Shown here one piece after another: positions 1 to 5,787 of a stretch of DNA of 9,073 nucleotides. Each line of letters begins with the position of its first letter. Positions within the stretch are counted from its first letter, which is position 1. The position numbers and the translations under genes were made by a program. This DNA comes from an uncultured Selenomonas sp. (GTDB lineage: Bacteria; Bacillota; Negativicutes; Selenomonadales; Selenomonadaceae). Below the pieces are notes generated by a model. It did not search any database. It was not told the DNA's origin and worked only from the letters and a program-made list of their open reading frames with translations. The stretch spans positions 1 to 9,073 of the forward strand of contig CALYVJ010000047.1 in assembly GCA_945494195.1 (NCBI GenBank), read 5' to 3'.

Positions 1-37
1 ATATATGTGGATGTTATCGAAAAGTACCAACCTTGCT

Positions 38-1324
38 TTAGGAAAAGAAGCGTGGGGATTGTTGGAAGTCGTTGCGCTTTTTGTTTATTTGCGGGGTGAC
101 TAGCTGGCGTAGTTCGGTGGCCATGGTGTCAAGGGTAAGCTGTTGCTGCAGGGGCGATAAGGTGTCAAGGCTTTGGGCGCGCTGGGGGCTGGTCAGGAAG
201 GCACTGGTTTTGGTGATGAGCGGAAGTGTTTCCGTTTTTTTTATGCGATGGAGTAAGTCGCGTCCGCGGGGGCCGCAGGCGAGTATGCGGGCGTAGAGAG
301 GGCCGGCTTTGTCGATGGCATCCAGCTGTGTCTGTGTGACGCCGAGCATTAGGTGGATGAGGGTGCGGGCGATGCGGCTTCGGGGATAGCGTTTGGTGGT
401 GGCGGTAGCTAAGAGTTCCCCATAGGTCGTAGTTGTTTGCAGGCAGTCCCGCAGGCGGTTTTCCAGGCCTTCGTTGATACCAGCAAGCTTGCATAGGGTT
501 TGGTTATCGGTGCGTAGCATCAGGGCCTGCAATGGCAGAAACAGGCGGTCATGGTCTGGCAGCTGGGAGACTGCGAGTCGCTGGAGTGCTTTTAAGCTGG
601 TTGGTGGTAATGATTGGCGCAGCGCGTGAACGTCGTGTTCTGTTAGCTGGGAAACGAGCAGTTTGCCGTCGGCGGCTCGCGCGGCGACAGCGGCTTTATG
701 CAACAGCTGTCGGATGGCTGTTGCACTGGCGTTGGTGGCGCTGATGTCCTGGTTATGATAGCCGGCACCGGCCCGGGGAATCAATAGTGGCTTGATGCCG
801 GGTGTTTTTTCCAGTGCCCGCAGGTACTCGATGGCAAGAATGTTATTTGGCTCGTGCAAAAGGGGGGGGTTGGCATTGGCGGCTGTGGCGGTAAGTTCTG
901 TAAGTGCTTGGGCGTAGGAGGCTCCATCCTTTATCCGCTCGTGCAGCTGCCTTTGGACGGCATCAGAGTCAATGGCCGCTGCAATGGTCTTGAGCGTGAC
1001 TAGGGACGGGCATTCGGCGCCAAAGGCCAGTGTGTCGACGCAGCCAAGCCGTGCCAGAAGGCGTACGCCACCGCGGGCAAAGTCCTGGGCACTGCGGCAG
1101 GAAAAGGCGAAGGGCAGCTCAAGGACTAGGTCGCAGCCGCCAGCAATGGCCAGTTCGGCACGCTGCCATTTGTCGAAAAGCGCCGCTTGCCCACGCTGGA
1201 CAAAGCTGCCGCTCATGACAGCAATGATGATACTTCTGGGATAGGTCTGCCGAATTTGTTCGATTTGATAGCGATGGCCGTTATGGAAGGGATTGTACTC
1301 GGCGATGATACCGGTAACGTGCAT
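38..1324 (-). CDS. tmcAL: tRNA(Met) cytidine acetate ligase TmcAL (YlbM family)
   Basis: Uses acetate and ATP to form N4-acetylcytidine at wobble C34 of elongator tRNA-Met in the cytoplasm, which secures AUG against AUA reading (established for the B. subtilis family member). The 428-residue product has the usual family length. The N-terminal nucleotidyltransferase fold is marked by AEYNPFHNGH (residues 8-17) with the HxGH motif at H14 and H17, then MSGSFVQRG (37-45). It continues with EPNNILAIEYLRAL (158-171) and a second nucleotide-site motif SATAIR (200-205). The C-terminal half is the less conserved helical tRNA-binding region. The ATG lies 7 bases after a perfect AGGAGG on the minus strand (1332-1337), which supports this start. 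It is divergent from mnmA and followed at the window edge by no visible terminator or gene. The family assignment is firm from the motifs; the activity is transferred from homologues. Confidence 0.95.
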   Translation of the reverse strand: MHVTGIIAEYNPFHNGHRYQIEQIRQTYPRSIIIAVMSGSFVQRGQAALFDKWQRAELAIAGGCDLVLELPFAFSCRSAQDFARGGVRLLARLGCVDTLAFGAECPSLVTLKTIAAAIDSDAVQRQLHERIKDGASYAQALTELTATAANANPPLLHEPNNILAIEYLRALEKTPGIKPLLIPRAGAGYHNQDISATNASATAIRQLLHKAAVAARAADGKLLVSQLTEHDVHALRQSLPPTSLKALQRLAVSQLPDHDRLFLPLQALMLRTDNQTLCKLAGINEGLENRLRDCLQTTTTYGELLATATTKRYPRSRIARTLIHLMLGVTQTQLDAIDKAGPLYARILACGPRGRDLLHRIKKTETLPLITKTSAFLTSPQRAQSLDTLSPLQQQLTLDTMATELRQLVTPQINKKRNDFQQSPRFFS

Positions 1325-1331
1325 GACGATG

Positions 1332-1337
1332 CCTCCT
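1332..1337 (-). promoter_or_regulatory. Shine-Dalgarno site of tmcAL
   Basis: Read on the minus strand this is AGGAGG, 7 bases before the ATG at 1324-1322. It is a perfect match to the 16S 3' end at near-optimal spacing and fixes the tmcAL start. Confidence 0.85.
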
Positions 1338-1368
1338 GTGCTAGTTAATGAGAATAGGTTCCTTGTTT

Positions 1369-1398
1369 AGTTTAGCATTCGCGGGGCATTTGTGACAA
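1369..1398 (-). promoter_or_regulatory. Candidate sigma-A promoter for tmcAL
   Basis: On the minus strand a -35 TTGTCA (1398-1393, 5 of 6 consensus bases) is followed after 18 bases by a -10 TAAACT (1374-1369, 4 of 6). Transcription would begin near 1362, leaving a leader of roughly 38 bases that contains the AGGAGG site. The -35 sits about 7 bases from the weak -35 of the opposite mnmA promoter, so the two polymerase sites probably compete or share control. This comes from consensus matching only; no mapped start is known. Confidence 0.45.
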
Positions 1399-1405
1399 GA
1401 TTCCT

Positions 1406-1433
1406 TTGGGTCTGGGCGAGAATATGTTATACT
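1406..1433 (+). promoter_or_regulatory. Candidate extended -10 promoter for mnmA
   Basis: The -10 TATACT (1428-1433, 5 of 6) is preceded by TG at 1425-1426, giving the extended -10 form TGTTATACT. The best -35 is the weak TTGGGT (1406-1411) at 16 bases, as expected for an extended -10 promoter that does not depend on a good -35. The predicted transcript start is about 1440, exactly where the mnmA leader hairpin begins. Confidence 0.55.
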
Positions 1434-1439
1434 TAAAGA

Positions 1440-1472
1440 TACGAATGCGATTATAGCGCATGATATTTCGTA
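1440..1472 (+). promoter_or_regulatory. Stem-loop at the predicted 5' end of mnmA mRNA
   Basis: The arms TACGA (1440-1444) and ATGCG (1445-1449) are contiguous. They pair with TCGTA (1468-1472) and CGCAT (1457-1461) respectively. This gives ten base pairs with a 7-base loop and a 6-base bulge on the 3' side (1462-1467). The hairpin ends 7 bases before the AGGAGA ribosome site (1480-1485), so it does not hide it. A 5'-terminal stem of this kind commonly protects mRNA from 5'-end-dependent decay; a regulatory role is inference. It has no T-run and is not a terminator. Confidence 0.45.
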
Positions 1473-1479
1473 CGGATAT

Positions 1480-1485
1480 AGGAGA
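1480..1485 (+). promoter_or_regulatory. Shine-Dalgarno site of mnmA
   Basis: AGGAGA, 9 bases before the ATG at 1495. It fixes the start that gives the expected N-terminus: a few lysines, then the PP-loop strand. Confidence 0.8.
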
Positions 1486-1494
1486 TTGAAATAG

Positions 1495-2589
1495 ATGAAA
1501 AAGAAAAAAGTAGTAGTGGCCATGAGCGGCGGTGTGGATAGTTCTTTGACGGCAGCGCTGCTTGTCGAACAGGGCTATGATGTCATTGGCATCACCATGC
1601 GCCTCTCGGAGGAGAGCCGCGACTTTGATTGTAACGATCGGGGCTGTTGCAGTCTGGCCAGCGTCGACGATGCCCGCCGGGTGGCGGAGACCATCGGTAT
1701 CCCGCATTATACGGTCAATTTTAAAGAGGCCTTCCAAAAGGATGTTATCGATTATTTTTTGGCCGATTACGCCAAGGGATGGACGCCAAATCCCTGCATT
1801 GCCTGTAATCGCTATATGAAGTTCGGTCTGCTGCTTGATAAGACGCTGGAGCTGGGGGCAGAGTTCTTGGCTACGGGGCATTATGCCCGTATCGAGCAGG
1901 AGGAAAACGGCCGCTTCGTTCTCAAGAAGGGCGTTGACACCCATAAGGACCAGTCCTATGCGCTCTATCATCTGAACCAGAAGACGCTGCGTCATTTTCT
2001 GCTGCCGCTGGGTGGCATGACGAAGGTGCACACCCGCGAATTGGCGGAGAAGTTCAATCTGCCGGTGGCCCATAAACCGGACAGCCAGGAAATCTGCTTT
2101 GTGCCCCACGACGACTACAAGGCCTTCCTGCGGGATAAGAATCCATCCTGTCTGAAGCCGGGCAATATCGTTGACCGTGAGGGGAAGGTGCTGGGCCGTC
2201 ATGACGGTGTACCGCTCTATACCATTGGCCAGCGCAAGGGCCTTGGTATTGCGGCACCAGAGCCCCTTTACGTGACGTACCTTGATATGAAGAATAATCA
2301 GGTCATTGTTGGTGGTGCCAACGATGTCTATGCGGGGGGACTCATCGCCGGGGACCTCAACTGGATTGCCTTTGACGAATTTACCGAGCCCTGCCGCTAT
2401 GCCGCCAAAATACGCTATGGCAAAAATGAAAGCATGGCCAACCTCGCCTTGCGCGAGGACGGACGTTTGCAGGTGATTTTTGATGAGCCACAGCGGGCGG
2501 TGACGCCGGGACAGTCCGTGGTGTTCTATGATGGGGATACCGTAGTGGGCGGCGGTGTGATCGAAGAGGCCTGCCGTCCTGTCTGCTGA
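1495..2589 (+). CDS. mnmA: tRNA-specific 2-thiouridylase MnmA, CxxC type
   Basis: Adenylates C2 of wobble U34 in the Lys, Glu and Gln tRNAs and replaces the oxygen with sulfur. The 364-residue product is full length. The N-terminal PP-loop ATPase has SGGVDSS at 11-17, and the tRNA-binding and beta-barrel domains follow from about residue 210 (GRHDGVPLYTIGQRKGLGI begins at 234). C104 in NPCIACN aligns with the catalytic C102 of E. coli, and C201 in DSQEICF aligns with its C199. Unlike E. coli and B. subtilis (NPDxxCN), position 101 is also Cys, giving CxxC plus a distal Cys. That set resembles the [4Fe-4S] ligands of TtuA/NcsA-type thiolases. A further Cys group (C46, C51, C52) follows the PP-loop. 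No cysteine desulfurase gene lies nearby, so the sulfur source is not shown here. It has its own candidate promoter at 1406-1433. Family assignment is certain; cluster binding is inference. Confidence 0.97.
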   Translation: MKKKKVVVAMSGGVDSSLTAALLVEQGYDVIGITMRLSEESRDFDCNDRGCCSLASVDDARRVAETIGIPHYTVNFKEAFQKDVIDYFLADYAKGWTPNPCIACNRYMKFGLLLDKTLELGAEFLATGHYARIEQEENGRFVLKKGVDTHKDQSYALYHLNQKTLRHFLLPLGGMTKVHTRELAEKFNLPVAHKPDSQEICFVPHDDYKAFLRDKNPSCLKPGNIVDREGKVLGRHDGVPLYTIGQRKGLGIAAPEPLYVTYLDMKNNQVIVGGANDVYAGGLIAGDLNWIAFDEFTEPCRYAAKIRYGKNESMANLALREDGRLQVIFDEPQRAVTPGQSVVFYDGDTVVGGGVIEEACRPVC

Positions 2590-2672
2590 GTGCAAGCAGG
2601 AATTTTAGCGGACAGGTCGAATATATACATTTGTGACTATTATGAGGCAAGAAATTTCGAAAGAAGGATTGT

Positions 2673-3488
2673 ATGACACTCGATTCGAGTAATGAAACGG
2701 TAGCAATACTATACGATATCGAAAATGCGCCCTTTGAGATGTTAAACTACACCTTGGGCAAGGCAAGACGGTTCCAGCCCTGCCGGACTATCGTTGTGTC
2801 GGACTGGGAGGCGCATCCGGAGCAGAAGCGCTGGGAAAAACTCATGCGCCGTCCAGGCTTTACCTTCCGGCAGATAAGCCGCACTTATCAGGGCAAGAAT
2901 TCGTTGGATTCGGCGATTTATGATTCAGCGGCGCTGCTTTATCAGGAAGGCGTTCGCAAGTTCTTCATCATCACGACGGATTCGGATTTTGTCCGCATTG
3001 CCGAGCTCTTGAACTCGAAAACGCCGTCTTATATCATCGGCGTGGGGACCAAGCAGGCCAGCGAAATCCTGCGGAATGCTTATAATGAGTTTATGGTTTA
3101 TCCGTCGGAAGAAAAAAAGAAGCCGGTCAAAAAGGCGGAAAAGAAAAAAGACGCCGTGGCTGAGGACAAGAAAGCCCAAGCGGTAAAGTCGGCTAAAAGT
3201 ACCAAGAAGAACAGCACCAAGGCTAAGGCTTTGGCACCGGAAAAGGCCAAGGTTGAGTCTAAGGCTAAGGCCGAGCCAGCCAAGAAGGTGGCGGTAAAGA
3301 AACGCGAGGCTTCTGCCAAAGTGGCAGAAGTCAAAAACGTTTCGCCGGCAGGGCAGTTAGCCGATGGAATGATGACCGTCAAGCTGCCCAAGAGCCTGCG
3401 CAAGTCGCTGGAAGAGCGCAAGCAGGAAGAAGGGGTATCGTTAGATGAACTCGTTACCTATCTGATTATGAGGGGCCTGGCCCGCTGA
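2673..3488 (+). CDS. NYN (PIN-like) putative nuclease with basic linker and ribbon-helix-helix-like C-terminus
   Basis: Three parts are visible in the 271 residues. Residues 8-143 form a NYN domain of the LabA/DUF88 kind: D15 in LYDIEN, D79 and D84 in SLDSAIYDSA, and D103 and D105 in TTDSDF are the expected metal-binding acids, and GVGTKQASEILRNA (123-136) is the typical last strand and helix. Residues 146-222 are a Lys/Ala-rich, histone-H1-like linker, probably unfolded and nucleic-acid binding. Residues 232-271 (MMTVKLPKSL, then two helices ending MRGLAR) resemble a ribbon-helix-helix or HicB-type DNA-binding unit. The family suggests metal-dependent RNase activity, but the substrate is unknown. 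The ATG follows AAGAAGGA with a short 4-base gap. It lies 83 bases after mnmA with no terminator between; a weak -10 (TATTAT, 2638-2643) lacks a good -35, so read-through from mnmA is possible. The NYN call is strong, the C-terminal call moderate. Confidence 0.85.
   Translation: MTLDSSNETVAILYDIENAPFEMLNYTLGKARRFQPCRTIVVSDWEAHPEQKRWEKLMRRPGFTFRQISRTYQGKNSLDSAIYDSAALLYQEGVRKFFIITTDSDFVRIAELLNSKTPSYIIGVGTKQASEILRNAYNEFMVYPSEEKKKPVKKAEKKKDAVAEDKKAQAVKSAKSTKKNSTKAKALAPEKAKVESKAKAEPAKKVAVKKREASAKVAEVKNVSPAGQLADGMMTVKLPKSLRKSLEERKQEEGVSLDELVTYLIMRGLAR
3308..3332 (+). repeat. Perfect inverted repeat inside the NYN gene linker
   Basis: CTTCTGCC (3310-3317) and GGCAGAAG (3323-3330) are perfect inverted arms around a 5-base loop. 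A G-T and a G-C pair extend the stem to ten pairs. It lies in the codons at the end of the Lys/Ala-rich linker, just before the ribbon-helix-helix part. No T-run follows, so it is not a standard terminator. It may be a by-product of repetitive Ala/Lys/Glu codons or a real mRNA structure. Confidence 0.5.
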
Positions 3489-3504
3489 TAAAGGAGCACT
3501 TTGG

Positions 3505-3936
3505 ATGAAACGACAAGAACAAGTTTTATTCTATCAATTTCGTGATATGGAAAAATTACAACTGGCTCGTAAGGTGCTCAGCCGTATGGGGATTGTTTCA
3601 AAAGTGATTCCAGTGGACGATTGGACCCAAAAGGTCGGCTATCTGTTGGGAATGAAAGGATTCAAGGCGGCGGAAAAACCTGATGCCGATGACGATTTTG
3701 TCTTTCCTCATGAAGTGATGGTCCTGCAGAACATTCGCAACAAGCGTCTCGATGAGGTGCTTCTGGCCTTGAGACGGGGCGGGGTATCGAAGGTGCAGTA
3801 CAAATCGGTGGTAACGCCGTTCAATACGTTGTGGACCCTGCGCCGTCTCTGTGAGACTATGCAGAAAGAACATGCCGTTATGGTCCAGCAACAGGAAAAG
3901 GAAAAACAGAAAACGGAGCAAGAGCAAGAAACATGA
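3505..3936 (+). CDS. DUF3783-type protein of unknown function
   Basis: This is a 143-residue soluble protein. The segment from about 69 to 124 (HEVMVLQNIRNKRLDEVLLALRR, then the TPFNTLWTL stretch at 104-112) fits my recollection of DUF3783. The N-terminal 50 residues (a strand, a helix, then VSKVIPVDDWTQKVGYLLG) resemble the small alpha/beta unit these proteins usually carry in front. Residues 124-143 are a Gln/Glu/Lys tail, probably disordered or helical. No catalytic motif, signal peptide or membrane segment is visible. The ATG lies 8 bases after AAGGAG (3491-3496) and 16 bases after the stop of the NYN gene. Its own stop overlaps the next start (ATGA). This spacing implies co-translation with both neighbours. 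No molecular function is established for the family to my knowledge. Confidence 0.75.
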   Translation: MKRQEQVLFYQFRDMEKLQLARKVLSRMGIVSKVIPVDDWTQKVGYLLGMKGFKAAEKPDADDDFVFPHEVMVLQNIRNKRLDEVLLALRRGGVSKVQYKSVVTPFNTLWTLRRLCETMQKEHAVMVQQQEKEKQKTEQEQET

Positions 3937-4778
3937 AAAACGAAGATCTGGAAAAAACACAATATATGAGTCCGAAGGATATGGTGGCGCTGAAAACTGG
4001 CAAAAAACCGAAGCTCTCCGATACCCAGGAGCTGCCAGCCTTAGGAGATGATTTGGGGATTAAGCCACCCTTCCCGCAAGCTGGTCAAGCTGTGGGTAAA
4101 GTGCGGGAGTTGCCGCCGGATGGCAAAAAGCCCAAAGCGGAGGAACAGAAGAAGAAATTCCTGACGCCGAAGCGTAAGCGGGCTATGATGCTTGGTGTTG
4201 GTTTTGCTGCCGCCCTTCTTATCGGCTTTATGATTGCCGGCTATAATCAGGACAAGTCCGAAGCCCAGCATGCACGTCAGGTGCAGGAACAGCAGATGAA
4301 GGACAAGGAAAAGCAGATTGCCGAGCAGGAGACGGACCTTAAGGCTCGCCGGGCAGAGCTGGAAAAGCAGAAGAAAGAGCTGCAGGAACGCCAGCGTCAG
4401 TTGGAAGAACAGTCGAGCCGGGCCAAGGGGCGTAATGAGCAGATGGGTGACAGTGCTCCGAGTTCTACCATCGGCAAGATAATCGATAAGGTGACGGGCA
4501 AAGAGGCAGACCGCCGGCAAAAGGTGGAACAGAACAAACAACAGAGTGCGCAAAGTGATACGGCGGCAGCTGATGTGGGCAAGTCCATCGAGGATGCCCA
4601 GCGCATGCTGGACGAAGTCAATTCCAAGCTGGATTCGGTAGAATCCATGAAGGCCGAGGCAAGTCAGCTGAAGGATAAAGCGGCGGCTGCCTATGAGGAG
4701 AACAAAGGCGTTATCAATCAGGCCATCCATTACGCAAGAGTCGGTGCTGGTCTGTTGGAGGGCTGGCTGTCTCATTGA
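3933..4778 (+). CDS. Single-pass membrane protein with long coiled coil, unknown function
   Basis: I do not recognise a family in these 281 residues. Residues 1-83 are a Pro/Lys-rich cytoplasmic region ending in a basic cluster (KRKR, 80-83). One membrane helix spans about 84-103 (MMLGVGFAAALLIGFMIAGY). The basic cluster on the N-terminal side predicts N-in, C-out topology. A highly charged coiled coil follows (about 107-165, many Gln/Glu/Lys heptads), then a Ser/Thr-rich spacer, a second helical stretch (215-258) and a C-terminal amphipathic segment (260-281) ending GAGLLEGWLSH. The ATG overlaps the preceding stop (ATGA, 3933-3936), so translation is probably coupled to the DUF3783 gene. Such layouts occur in cell-envelope scaffold or division-type proteins, but nothing here allows a specific call. 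Confidence 0.8.
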   Translation: MKNEDLEKTQYMSPKDMVALKTGKKPKLSDTQELPALGDDLGIKPPFPQAGQAVGKVRELPPDGKKPKAEEQKKKFLTPKRKRAMMLGVGFAAALLIGFMIAGYNQDKSEAQHARQVQEQQMKDKEKQIAEQETDLKARRAELEKQKKELQERQRQLEEQSSRAKGRNEQMGDSAPSSTIGKIIDKVTGKEADRRQKVEQNKQQSAQSDTAAADVGKSIEDAQRMLDEVNSKLDSVESMKAEASQLKDKAAAAYEENKGVINQAIHYARVGAGLLEGWLSH

Positions 4779-4795
4779 TTGCCGTAAGACGATAA

Positions 4796-4804
4796 GAAAG
4801 AAGG
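4796..4804 (+). promoter_or_regulatory. Shine-Dalgarno site that supports the TTG start of the lipoprotein gene
   Basis: GAAAGAAGG ends 8 bases before the TTG at 4813. An ATG at 4806 is too close to this site and in the wrong frame, giving only a very short peptide. The site therefore favours the TTG, which alone yields a complete lipoprotein signal peptide. Confidence 0.7.
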
Positions 4805-4812
4805 CATGAACC

Positions 4813-5760
4813 TTGAAAAAGATAGTTGCGATAGTATTGGCGGTTCTTTCCATGGCCGTCGTTGCCGGCTGCGGCATTTCTAAAGAGGCTGGCAGCAACA
4901 AGCAGAACCTTCAGCCGATTACCATCGGTTTGATGCCGGATACGGATTCGGTCCCCTTTATCATCGCCCAGGAAAAGGGCTACTTTAAAGAAGAGGGGCT
5001 GGAAGTAAACCTTCAGCAGTACAAGAGTGCCATGGACCGGGATTCGGCTCTGCAGAGCGGCAACTTAGACGGTGCGGTTTCCGATATTCTGGCTGTTGCC
5101 TTTGCTAAATCTGGCGGCTTTGACGTAAAGGTCACGTCCTTTACCGATGGCAGTTATAAATTAATTGCCAGCAAGGATTCGGGCATCCAGGATGTCAAAG
5201 GATTGGCTGGTAAAGATGTATCAGTATCGCGTAACACGATTATCGAGTACGTGACGGACCAGATTCTTGCCAAGGAAAACATGGATGGCGACAGTATCAA
5301 TAAGGTCATCATTCCGCAGATTCCCACGCGGCTGGAGATGCTCCAGAATGGCAAGCTCGCCGCCGCAACCCTGCCGGAACCGATGGCTAGCATTGCCGTC
5401 CACAATGGCTGTAAGTATGTGACGGGGGCTGATGAGCTCGGTATCAATCCGGGAGTCATCATGTTCACGGCGAAAGCAACCGATAGTAAAAAGGCAGAGA
5501 TTCAGGCCATGTATCGTGCCTATAACAAGGCAGTGGCCTATTTGAATCAGGCGGATCGTTCCGAGTACATTGATCTCGTCATCGAAAAAGGGGGCTTCCC
5601 GCCGACAGCCAAGGATGCGTTGAAGTTGCCGAAGTACCATGAAGCAGCTTTGCCCAAGGAAGGCGATGTGATGGATTGCCTCAGCTGGCTCAAAAGCAAA
5701 AATCTGATTTCCGAAAGCTACAGCTACAAGGATCTCGTTCTGGATTTGTTGGGCAAATAA
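4813..5760 (+). CDS. ABC transporter substrate-binding lipoprotein, NMT1/SsuA-like
   Basis: Binds a small solute outside the membrane and delivers it to the ATPase and permease encoded next. The 315-residue precursor begins with MKK, a hydrophobic core and the lipobox VAGC, with C20 as the lipid-modified cysteine, so the protein is membrane-tethered. The periplasmic-binding fold of the NMT1/THI5/SsuA class is seen in TIGLMPDTDSVPFIIAQEKG (37-56), followed by YFKEEGLEV, the NLDGAVSD segment (84-91) and KGLAGKDVSVSR (129-140). The THI5 cysteine cluster is absent. Sulfonates, taurine, nitrate, pyrimidine precursors or riboflavin are all possible for this class, and the sequence does not decide. 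The start is TTG, chosen by the ribosome site and by the signal peptide. It lies 34 bases after the coiled-coil gene and 27 bases before the ATPase. The class is firm, the substrate unknown. Confidence 0.9.
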   Translation: MKKIVAIVLAVLSMAVVAGCGISKEAGSNKQNLQPITIGLMPDTDSVPFIIAQEKGYFKEEGLEVNLQQYKSAMDRDSALQSGNLDGAVSDILAVAFAKSGGFDVKVTSFTDGSYKLIASKDSGIQDVKGLAGKDVSVSRNTIIEYVTDQILAKENMDGDSINKVIIPQIPTRLEMLQNGKLAAATLPEPMASIAVHNGCKYVTGADELGINPGVIMFTAKATDSKKAEIQAMYRAYNKAVAYLNQADRSEYIDLVIEKGGFPPTAKDALKLPKYHEAALPKEGDVMDCLSWLKSKNLISESYSYKDLVLDLLGK

Positions 5761-5787
5761 TTTTAGTGAAAGTAAGAGATTCATAAC

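Noticed and set aside
1372..2595. A 407-codon open frame on the minus strand covering all of mnmA
   Set aside because: It is antisense to a certain, full-length MnmA, shows no recognisable domain, and runs into the promoter region. Such long antisense frames arise from GC-biased third positions.
2579..2616. Inverted repeats after mnmA (CCTGTC with GACAGG, CTGCT with AGCAG) as a terminator
   Set aside because: The stems are short and no T-run follows, so a terminator is not supported.
2673..3488. Toxin-antitoxin system, because the NYN protein has a HicB-like tail
   Set aside because: Nuclease and putative DNA-binding part are on one chain, and the next gene is a DUF3783 protein with no antitoxin features. 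No pair of toxin and antitoxin is seen.
4041..4901. A 286-codon minus-strand open frame opposite the coiled-coil gene, rich in Leu/Phe
   Set aside because: The Leu/Phe richness is the complement of Lys/Glu/Gln codons in the coiled coil, and the frame crosses into the start of the lipoprotein gene. No independent evidence of coding.
4813..5760. Assigning the importer to sulfonate (SsuA), taurine (TauA) or thiamine precursor (ThiY/THI5)
   Set aside because: No substrate-specific motif or neighbouring metabolic gene is visible; the THI5 cysteine cluster is absent. Only the superfamily is supportable.
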